Assembly (NCBI GenBank): GCA_037130365.1
Contig: JBAXTE010000019.1
Coordinates: forward strand, 15,236-79,235
Direction of reading: 5' to 3'
Source of the DNA: JBAXTE01 sp037130365
GTDB lineage: Bacteria; Bacteroidota; Bacteroidia; Bacteroidales; WCHB1-69
DNA length: 64,000 bases
Each line of letters starts with the position of its first letter. Positions within the stretch are counted from its first letter, which is position 1. Below the pieces are notes generated by a model. That model searched no databases. It saw only the letters and a list, made by a program, of their open reading frames with translations, and was not told the DNA's origin. Position numbers and translations under genes: made by a program. Positions 54,607 to 61,225 of the stretch are shown here, piece by piece.

Positions 54607-54614
54607 CAAATTTA
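54607..54614 (-). promoter_or_regulatory. Promoter of secDF
   Basis: TAAATTTG on the minus strand fits TAnnTTTG, with TTG at 54636-54638, 21 bases upstream. It predicts a leader of about 60 bases. This is one of the two best promoter matches in the window. Confidence 0.65.
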
Positions 54615-54694
54615 TAAATAAGTATCCGAAAATACCAATTATTTGATTAAAAAATGAGAATTAAATTTTTTGTTTTCAATATTTAGGGTGAAAA

Positions 54695-55423
54695 CTATTT
54701 CCTTAATTCAAATTTTGAACCAAGATATACCTTACGTACGTGTTCATCTTGAGCTAATTCCTCAGCTGTTCCTTGACGCAAAACACTGCCTTCAAATAAT
54801 AAATATGCACGGTCGGTAATAGTTAATGTTTCATGAACATTATGGTCAGTAATTAATATTCCTATGTTTTTCTTCTTCAATTTGCCAATTATGGATTGAA
54901 TATCTTCAACAGCGATAGGGTCAACTCCAGCAAATGGTTCGTCTAACAAAATAAACTTAGGATTTACAGCCAAACATCTTGCAATTTCAGTTCTGCGTCG
55001 CTCACCTCCAGATAGCTGAATTCCTTTGCTTTTACGGATGTGCTGTAAACTAAATTCATCTAAAAGTTCTTCCAGTTTTTCGTTTTGCTCATGTTTTGTG
55101 AGTTTTGTAAATTGAAGAACTGCCAAAATATTATCTTCGATACTTAATTGTCTGAAAACAGATGCTTCCTGAGCCAAATATCCAATGCCCATTTGTGAGC
55201 GTTTGTACATTGGAAGGGAGGTGATGTCCGTATTGTCGAGCATTACTCTGCCAGAAAGTGGTTTTATTAAACCCACAATCATATAAAATGAAGTGGTTTT
55301 GCCAGCACCATTTGGGCCTAAAAGACCTACGATTTCGCCTTGTTCAACGCTAACAGATACATCGTTGACGACGACTCGTTTTTTATATTGTTTTATTAAA
55401 TGTTCAGTGTAAAGTGTTGACAT
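54695..55423 (-). CDS. lptB: LPS export ABC transporter ATPase LptB
   Basis: LptB is the cytoplasmic ATPase that drives lipopolysaccharide from the inner to the outer membrane through the Lpt bridge. From the ATG at 55423 it has 242 residues with Walker A GPNGAGKTT, the Q-loop AQEASVFRQL, signature LSGGERRRTEIAR, Walker B FILLDEPFAGVDP and the switch His in ITDHNV. The combination YLAQEASVFR plus DEPFAGVDPIAV is typical of LptB. The frame is open 11 codons further (55456), overlapping the upstream gene. The internal ATG gives the family's usual MSTLYTEHL-type start. It is the last gene of the operon with kdsD and the AhpD-like gene. Confidence 0.95.
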   Translation of the reverse strand: MSTLYTEHLIKQYKKRVVVNDVSVSVEQGEIVGLLGPNGAGKTTSFYMIVGLIKPLSGRVMLDNTDITSLPMYKRSQMGIGYLAQEASVFRQLSIEDNILAVLQFTKLTKHEQNEKLEELLDEFSLQHIRKSKGIQLSGGERRRTEIARCLAVNPKFILLDEPFAGVDPIAVEDIQSIIGKLKKKNIGILITDHNVHETLTITDRAYLLFEGSVLRQGTAEELAQDEHVRKVYLGSKFELRK

Positions 55424-55434
55424 ATTTTTATTAA

Positions 55435-55776
55435 TTATTCGTTTAATGCTTCCCAATATTCAAGTGCTCGCCGAGTGTGTGGAATCACAATTGTACCTCC
55501 AACTATATTAGCGACTGCAAATATCTCAAATAATTCTTCGGTTGTTGTTTTTAATTCAAAACATTTTTCTAAATGATATTTAACGCAATCGTCGCAACGC
55601 AATACCATTGAAGAAACTAAGCCAAGCATCTCTTTTGTTTTTGCTGGTAATGCTCCATCGGAGTAAGTATTGGTGTCTAAATTGTATAACCGCTTAATTA
55701 CCAAGTTGTTGCTTCCCAGAATTTTCTCATTCATTTTCGCACGATAAATATTGAATTCTTCCACAGTTTTGCTCAT
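55435..55776 (-). CDS. Carboxymuconolactone decarboxylase / AhpD-like protein
   Basis: The 113-residue all-helical protein has the AhpD-family active site CDDC followed by VKYH (residues about 76-83), where the CxxC cysteines and the His act in alkylhydroperoxidase-type redox chemistry. The length is normal for a single-domain CMD protein. It lies between kdsD (13 bases) and lptB (11 bases) in one operon. Small CMD genes are recurrent neighbours of unrelated pathways in Bacteroidota, so the link to lipopolysaccharide is only positional. True substrate unknown. Confidence 0.88.
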   Translation of the reverse strand: MSKTVEEFNIYRAKMNEKILGSNNLVIKRLYNLDTNTYSDGALPAKTKEMLGLVSSMVLRCDDCVKYHLEKCFELKTTTEELFEIFAVANIVGGTIVIPHTRRALEYWEALNE

Positions 55777-55789
55777 AGGTATCTTTGAA

Positions 55790-56758
55790 TTAAATTATTC
55801 CTTCTTTCAGGATATCATGAAGATGTACAACTCCAAAATATTGACCTTCTTTAGTTACTAAAAGACTAGTAATATTGTGCGTTCTCATAATTTCTAGCGC
55901 GATAACTGCTTTTTCGGACTCTTCGATGAGTTTTGGAGTTGCGTTCATTATATCTTTAGCCTTTAAATTATTTGCAGATTGTTCGTTTTGCAACATTCTA
56001 CGAAGATCACCATCTGTTACTATTCCAAGTATTTTCTTATTTTCATCAAGCACAGCTGTTACTCCAAGTCGTTTTGAACTGATTTCGATAATAAGAGTTT
56101 TTATAGAATCATTGGGGAGTACTTTTGGAACTTCATTGTTTTTGCATAAATCGCCAACAGTTAAATACAGCATTTTTCCAAGAGCACCACCAGGATGATA
56201 TTTTGCAAAGTCGGATGCCGTAAATCCTCGCATTTCTAAAAGGGCAACTGCAAGTGCATCACCCATAACTAATTGCGCTGTAGTGCTAGATGTAGGCGCT
56301 AAGTTGTTAGGACAAGCTTCGCCGGCAACGGTAGTATTTAATACGTAATTGGCTTGTAGTGCTAAAAAAGAATCGATATTACCCACAATTGCAATTAATG
56401 GATTTTTCATCATTTTAATCAATGGGGCAAGTACTTTAATTTCTGGAGTATTTCCGCTTTTTGAGATACAAATCACAACATCATCAGGCTGAACATTGCC
56501 TAAATCACCATGAATAGCATCGGCGGCATGCATAAAAATTGCGGGTGTTCCGGTGGAATTTAATGTGGCAACAATTTTACCTGCAATATTTGCACTTTTC
56601 CCAATTCCTGTGATGATAACTCGTCCTTTTGAATTTAAAATCAACTGAACACAAGCCTCAAATTGAGTATCTAAAAGAGAAATTAATCCATTAATAGCTT
56701 CTGCTTCTTGAGAAAATGTGCGTTTTGCAATTTCTAGTATTATGTTTTTAGATTCCAT
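55790..56758 (-). CDS. kdsD: Arabinose-5-phosphate isomerase (KpsF/GutQ family)
   Basis: The enzyme isomerises ribulose-5-phosphate to arabinose-5-phosphate, the first step to Kdo, a core sugar of lipopolysaccharide. The 322-residue protein has an N-terminal SIS domain (about 35-180) with GIGKSANIAGKIVATLNSTG, the AADAIHGDLG loop, SKSGNTPE and the ASSxTAQ-type APTSSTTAQLVMGDALA stretch. Two CBS domains follow (about 205-320, GVVxxDGDLRR-like GIVTDGDLRRML). It heads an operon with the CMD gene and lptB, so Kdo synthesis and LPS export are expressed together. Promoter -7 element at 56781. Confidence 0.95.
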   Translation of the reverse strand: MESKNIILEIAKRTFSQEAEAINGLISLLDTQFEACVQLILNSKGRVIITGIGKSANIAGKIVATLNSTGTPAIFMHAADAIHGDLGNVQPDDVVICISKSGNTPEIKVLAPLIKMMKNPLIAIVGNIDSFLALQANYVLNTTVAGEACPNNLAPTSSTTAQLVMGDALAVALLEMRGFTASDFAKYHPGGALGKMLYLTVGDLCKNNEVPKVLPNDSIKTLIIEISSKRLGVTAVLDENKKILGIVTDGDLRRMLQNEQSANNLKAKDIMNATPKLIEESEKAVIALEIMRTHNITSLLVTKEGQYFGVVHLHDILKEGII

Positions 56759-56780
56759 TTTTGATTTTAATTGTCACTTA

Positions 56781-56788
56781 CAAAGATA
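56781..56788 (-). promoter_or_regulatory. Promoter -7 element of the kdsD operon
   Basis: TATCTTTG on the minus strand fits TAnnTTTG, about 23 bases before the kdsD ATG. No clear TTG is at the expected distance upstream. Confidence 0.45.
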
Positions 56789-56836
56789 GTATTTTGTTTT
56801 ACATTACCATAAAAATGACTTAATCTTGTGATAGAT

Positions 56837-57778
56837 TTAGTGCGAATCAATATGGTGAACCATCATAATCAAGTGATTTAGATGTTGAGTGATTTCATTT
56901 AAATATTCGGTTACTGCTCTTGCACTACCGGGTAAAGCAAAGATTAACGTTTGACCCTTTAATCCAGCTACACTGCGACTTATTAATGCTTGTAGTCTTT
57001 CTGCGCCATATTTCATTCTAATTGCGTCCATAATTCCAGGAATTTCTTTATCGAATAACGTCAATAATACTTCGGGTGTAATATCTCTAGGTCCGATTCC
57101 AGTTCCACCAGTCGTAAATATAATATCATATTCAGCAGCACACAATGATTTTATTTGGTCGCGTAGCATCACTTCATTGTCTGGAATAATGGTTGATGTA
57201 ATTTCAATTAATTTATTTTGAGAAGCATAAAACTCTGAAAGTTTATTTTCGATTATTGGGCCACTCCGGTCAACATAAATATTTTCACTTGCACGATCGC
57301 TTAAGGTTATTACTCCAATTTTGTATACTTTTGGAATGTAGGTGAGTTTTTTATTTTTGTCAAGTTTCCCTCCAGTATGAACCCTGCAGAATATTCCCTC
57401 TTTAGGCATCATGCAATTGCCCACTTGTTTAAAAATTTCACACCCATCTCCGTGACATTTTTTGCCAATTTGAGTTACTTCAAGTTCAAGGTCGTCGCAT
57501 ACAAACCGATCCAGTGGGTTGCATTTATAGAGCAACATCCCTTTGGTAGTAATGTTCTCTCCAAATTCACCGCAGTTAATTGCTCTACCTAATTCTCCCT
57601 CAAAACTATCGATGCTTTCGGATGCTAACATGCTAATCTGGCGATGCCAAACACCAGCATGCGCATCATTTTTTATTCCTAAATTATTTATTTCAATTGA
57701 ATTAACTGGAGTTTTTATTGTTCCTTTTAATTCGCTTAAATTTACTGAAACGATTTCAATTTCTTTAAAATCTACCAT
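56837..57778 (-). CDS. MOSC - molybdopterin adenylyltransferase (MogA-type) fusion
   Basis: The 313-residue protein joins two cofactor domains. Residues about 1-150 are a MOSC domain (GIKNDAHAGVWHRQISMLA, GEFGENITT, a conserved Cys in GDGCEIF), a family that handles sulfur and molybdopterin. Residues about 152-313 are MogA/MoaB-like (VITLSDRAS, TTGGTGIGPRDITPE, LPGSARAV), which adenylates molybdopterin before metal insertion by MoeA. The start overlaps the moaC stop by one base. It is the last gene of the molybdenum-cofactor operon. Separate MOSC and MogA proteins are the usual arrangement, though fusions are known in some bacteria. The adenylation function is well supported; the MOSC role is inferred. 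Confidence 0.9.
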   Translation of the reverse strand: MVDFKEIEIVSVNLSELKGTIKTPVNSIEINNLGIKNDAHAGVWHRQISMLASESIDSFEGELGRAINCGEFGENITTKGMLLYKCNPLDRFVCDDLELEVTQIGKKCHGDGCEIFKQVGNCMMPKEGIFCRVHTGGKLDKNKKLTYIPKVYKIGVITLSDRASENIYVDRSGPIIENKLSEFYASQNKLIEITSTIIPDNEVMLRDQIKSLCAAEYDIIFTTGGTGIGPRDITPEVLLTLFDKEIPGIMDAIRMKYGAERLQALISRSVAGLKGQTLIFALPGSARAVTEYLNEITQHLNHLIMMVHHIDSH

Positions 57779-58233
57779 TATTCAATCTCCTTTTTAGTTT
57801 TATTTATGAGGGCAATATTTTCGATTATCATCTTTTTATCTACAGCTTTACACATATCGTATATGGTTAATAGTGCAACACTAGTTCCTGTGAGCGCTTC
57901 CATTTCAATTCCGGTTTGTCCGTTACAAGAACATTTTGTATCTACCGTAATTCCATTGGGATTAATCGTACATTTTACATCAACTTTTGTAATTTGAAGA
58001 GGGTGACAAAGAGGAATCAAGTCTGATGTCCGTTTTGCAGCTTGGATGCCAGCAATTTCAGCAACAGTAAGCACATCTCCTTTTTTAAGCTCGTTTTCGG
58101 AAATCAATTGAATTGTTTCACGATTGAGAAGTATCGTTCCTTGTGCATGAGCAAAGCGACTTACAGTTGGTTTTTGGCCTACATCTACCATGTTAGCTTT
58201 ACCTTTATTGTCGGTATGAGAAAGTTCCGTCAT
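57778..58233 (-). CDS. moaC: Cyclic pyranopterin monophosphate synthase MoaC
   Basis: With MoaA, MoaC turns GTP into cyclic pyranopterin monophosphate, the first stage of molybdenum cofactor synthesis. The 151-residue length fits the family. Catalytic motifs: KRTSDLIPLCHPL (Lys and His of the active site), MEALTGTSVALLTIYDMCKA and the C-terminal KAVDK lysines. The start is two bases after moaA's stop and its own stop overlaps the MOSC-MogA gene. Coupled translation keeps the pathway enzymes together. Confidence 0.96.
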   Translation of the reverse strand: MTELSHTDNKGKANMVDVGQKPTVSRFAHAQGTILLNRETIQLISENELKKGDVLTVAEIAGIQAAKRTSDLIPLCHPLQITKVDVKCTINPNGITVDTKCSCNGQTGIEMEALTGTSVALLTIYDMCKAVDKKMIIENIALINKTKKEIE

Positions 58234-58235
58234 AA

Positions 58236-59036
58236 TTATCCTCCGATATTATTAAATTCGTTTTTTGAATTTTTGCTCCCACATTTGGGTTTTTGAACTA
58301 TTGCTTTTTGAAAAGCACGCTTTATTCCGAATTGTCGAACGTTGAATTCTAAATCATTGAATAAGCATGGTTTTAGATTGCCATTTGCTGTAAGTCGAAG
58401 ACGGTTACAAGTATAACAATGCCCGCCATCACCACCTTCAACAATTGAAAAAGAGCCTTTATGTAAATCCATTTCACGAATATAACGAATCTCTAAATTT
58501 TCTAATTTGCAAAAATGTGAAACAGCTAGAGCATCCTTTTCGGCAGAATTATCTTTTATCACACAATTTATTTTAATTGGAGAAAAACCTGCTTCCTGAG
58601 CTGCTTTTATTCCAGCAAAAACTTCGTTGATATCACCTCCACGAGTAATTATTTTATATTTATTCGAATCCATGGTGTCTAAGCTAATATTAACACGTTG
58701 TAGTCCAGCATCTTTAAGTAAAAGAGCAAATTTTTCGAGTAAAATCCCATTCGTGGTCATACTTAAATCAGTAATTCCATGAATGTTAGAGATCATTTTT
58801 ACCAACGAAACGATGTCTTTTCTAATTAATGGTTCGCCACCAGTTATTCGCACTTTGTCAATTCCGAATTTTACTCCAACTTTTACCACCTCTACAATCT
58901 CTTCAAAAGAAAGTATGTCTTTATGACTCATTAATTTCACTCCTTCTTCTGGGATGCAATAAATGCATCGAAGATTGCAGCGATCGGTTACAGAAATCCT
59001 TAAATAATTGATGTTCCTATGATAAGAGTCTAACAT
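58236..59036 (-). CDS. moaA: GTP 3',8-cyclase MoaA, short form
   Basis: This radical SAM enzyme opens molybdenum cofactor synthesis by rearranging GTP. It has the SAM-cluster motif Cys20-x3-Cys24-x2-Cys27, GGEP, and the second-cluster cysteines (about 210, 213 and 227) in CYTCNRLRLTANGNLKPC, plus the C-terminal Gly-Gly that takes part in catalysis. At 266 residues it is about 60 shorter than the usual 320-330. The missing part lies between EIRYIREMD and the second cluster (KGSFSIVEGGDGGHC), where longer forms carry an extra segment. All catalytic residues remain, so it is probably active. It overlaps moeA by 20 bases. Confidence 0.93.
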   Translation of the reverse strand: MLDSYHRNINYLRISVTDRCNLRCIYCIPEEGVKLMSHKDILSFEEIVEVVKVGVKFGIDKVRITGGEPLIRKDIVSLVKMISNIHGITDLSMTTNGILLEKFALLLKDAGLQRVNISLDTMDSNKYKIITRGGDINEVFAGIKAAQEAGFSPIKINCVIKDNSAEKDALAVSHFCKLENLEIRYIREMDLHKGSFSIVEGGDGGHCYTCNRLRLTANGNLKPCLFNDLEFNVRQFGIKRAFQKAIVQKPKCGSKNSKNEFNNIGG

Positions 59037-60198
59037 TTACTTGTTCTCCTTTATTTATTGCTAACGTGCCAATAGGTATTTCCATAATGGCGTTTGCTTC
59101 AACAAATGCATTAATATGTGCTGAACCGTTGTATTGTATTTGTAAAACTTGTTTTTCGGTATCATAAACTACAGGAATCCACGCTTTTCTACTTGAATTT
59201 TTGCGTTGATATGGTGTCGATAATTTTCCGTTTACCATTAAATTATCGACTTTTTCTCCTTGGAGCAATTTTATTAATGGTGCTACTAATAATTCGAATT
59301 GGATAAACGATGAAACCGGATTTCCAGGTAATCCAAAGCAAAAAGAATTGTTGTTATGAGCGAAAACGGTTGGTTTTCCTGGTTGAACAGCGATTGATTT
59401 AAAGAGAATTTCAAAGTTCAAATCGGTTAAAACTTTTGGAACAAAGTCAAAATCACCCATTGATACACCGCCCGAAAGTATGATTATCTGATTTTCGGAA
59501 GCAGCTTTTGAAATAATCTGAGACAATGATTTTTCTTCGTCTAAAGCAATGCCATAGTACGAAGGAATTGCATTTGCATTGGCTGATTGAGCATATAATT
59601 GATAGGCATTACTATTTCGGATTTTCCCCCGAGTTAGATTTTCGTTTGGTTCTACTAATTCATTTCCAGTTGATATTATTCCAACAGTGGTTTTAGCAAT
59701 AACTTCAATTTCAAATTTTCCTGCTGATGCTAAAACTGCAATATGCTGAGGTTTGAGTTTTGTTCCCGCTTTAAGGAGTAATGTGTTTATTTTAATATCC
59801 TCACCAATATAGCAAATGTTTCGTGCTGGAGAAGACACGTTGCTTTGTATCACGTTTGAGGATAATTCTCGGGTGTCTTCAACTTTAATAACATAATCTG
59901 CTCCATCAGGGATTATGGCTCCAGTCATTATCTTCGAACATTCGTTCTTGTTGATTTTTTTGGTTGGAATTGCCCCAGCTGGAATAACTTCTAATACTGT
60001 TAAAGGTTGATTCTTGTCTTCAAAACGACAGGCATACCCATCCATCGCAGATTTATCAAAGGGTGGCATATTTATATCACTCGAAACATCAATAGCTAAA
60101 ATTCTATTTAAACTATCAAAAATTGAAATCTTTTCAATTCTGTTTTTTTGATTGGCAGAATTAATAATTAGTTCGATTGCCTCTTCATGTGAAATCAT
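59017..60198 (-). CDS. moeA: Molybdopterin molybdenumtransferase MoeA
   Basis: MoeA inserts molybdate into adenylated molybdopterin. The 393-residue protein shows the N-terminal MPPFDKSAMDGYA motif, GDVIVPxxDAVI-type PDGADYVIKVEDT, the central MPT-binding-like STGNELVEP, ILSGGVSMGDFDFV, and CFGLPGNPVSSFIQFELLV near the C-terminus, in family order. It lies in the Moco operon, 14 bases after the HD gene and overlapping moaA. Confidence 0.96.
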   Translation of the reverse strand: MISHEEAIELIINSANQKNRIEKISIFDSLNRILAIDVSSDINMPPFDKSAMDGYACRFEDKNQPLTVLEVIPAGAIPTKKINKNECSKIMTGAIIPDGADYVIKVEDTRELSSNVIQSNVSSPARNICYIGEDIKINTLLLKAGTKLKPQHIAVLASAGKFEIEVIAKTTVGIISTGNELVEPNENLTRGKIRNSNAYQLYAQSANANAIPSYYGIALDEEKSLSQIISKAASENQIIILSGGVSMGDFDFVPKVLTDLNFEILFKSIAVQPGKPTVFAHNNNSFCFGLPGNPVSSFIQFELLVAPLIKLLQGEKVDNLMVNGKLSTPYQRKNSSRKAWIPVVYDTEKQVLQIQYNGSAHINAFVEANAIMEIPIGTLAINKGEQVNVRLLS

Positions 60199-60212
60199 GA
60201 TAATGATAAAAT

Positions 60213-60977
60213 TTAGTGTAGAAAAGCCTCGTTAATTCCATATGTCATACTATAGGCCAAGTCAATTTCGGGTGATTTAATATTTATTGAGTTGTAGATA
60301 GATTCAAAGTATTTTGCTTGATGAATTAATACATGAGAAATCGCAAAATTTATATCAAAAACCCAACTCAATTGCAATAATTTAAAATCATTTATTGACT
60401 TTAAGTCTTGATAACTCCCAATTTCTGCATTCATAATAGTCTTAATCATGGAGGTGTTGTAGGTGAGACTATCGGGCAGATTTAGGGTTAGTGTGTTATT
60501 TGTTGTTTTTGATTCATAATGTTTTGAAAGTATATGTAAAATGTCAATTTTGTCGGCATCACGAATTACATTACATAGGGTTGCTGTTGATGAGATAATG
60601 CCTTGATTTATTTGCTTTTTATTATGATTTTCGATAATCGTAAAAATTATTTCTTGTTCATCATTGTCAAGACCGTCGAATAAATTATTATTTTTAATAA
60701 CATTGATTCCCAATAATGCATGGTCTTCCGATTCCCAATCATTAAATGTTTTATACCTTAATAGCTGTTCAAATCTGCCAATATCATGGTATAAGGCAGC
60801 AATTTCAGTTGTTAGTTGTTGAGCTGTTGAAGGAACTACAAATTCGCAAATTTGACGAGCAATAACCGAGACATTTAAACTATGTGTTTTTTTTTGAATC
60901 AGTTCTTCAGATTGCTCAAAAGAATCAACATATTTAATATATTTATTTTTTAAAAGTTCAAATAAATCAAGATTCAT
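60213..60977 (-). CDS. HD-domain phosphohydrolase, first gene of the Moco operon
   Basis: From the ATG at 60977 the protein has 254 residues with an HD-superfamily metal site: His of the HSLNVSVIAR helix, the HD pair in ALYHDIGRFEQ, His in IIENHNKK and Asp in RDADKIDIL. These enzymes cleave phosphate esters or nucleotides; the substrate is unknown. An earlier ATG at 61001 overlaps the promoter -7 element and is unlikely to be in the mRNA. Its place ahead of moeA, with only a 14-base gap, suggests co-expression. I know of no established role for such a protein in cofactor synthesis. Confidence 0.8.
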   Translation of the reverse strand: MNLDLFELLKNKYIKYVDSFEQSEELIQKKTHSLNVSVIARQICEFVVPSTAQQLTTEIAALYHDIGRFEQLLRYKTFNDWESEDHALLGINVIKNNNLFDGLDNDEQEIIFTIIENHNKKQINQGIISSTATLCNVIRDADKIDILHILSKHYESKTTNNTLTLNLPDSLTYNTSMIKTIMNAEIGSYQDLKSINDFKLLQLSWVFDINFAISHVLIHQAKYFESIYNSINIKSPEIDLAYSMTYGINEAFLH

Positions 60978-60998
60978 TTTGAGTATTATTGTTTTTTG

Positions 60999-61006
60999 CA
61001 AAAGTA
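60999..61006 (-). promoter_or_regulatory. Promoter -7 element of the Moco operon; decides the HD gene start
   Basis: TACTTTTG on the minus strand fits TAnnTTTG and lies about 22 bases before the ATG at 60977. The upstream ATG at 61001 sits inside this element. Confidence 0.5.
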
Positions 61007-61225
61007 CAAAAAATGAACAGAGTTAATCTTTTTATTAAAGAAATATTTTAGAACAATCCCATGAGTTATTGTAGTTTAAACAATTGAAGAATTAATGGAT
61101 TCTCTTTTATTCTCATAAAATAAAAATAGTTATAAAAAAAATAAAAAAATAGCTACTATTATTTTCGTAAAAGAAAAAAAATGCTTATTATTGCTGAATA
61201 ATTTTCATTACTAAACAATATTTAT

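Noticed and set aside
60978..61001. Earlier start of the HD protein
   Set aside because: The ATG at 61001 falls within the likely promoter -7 element, so it would not be transcribed.
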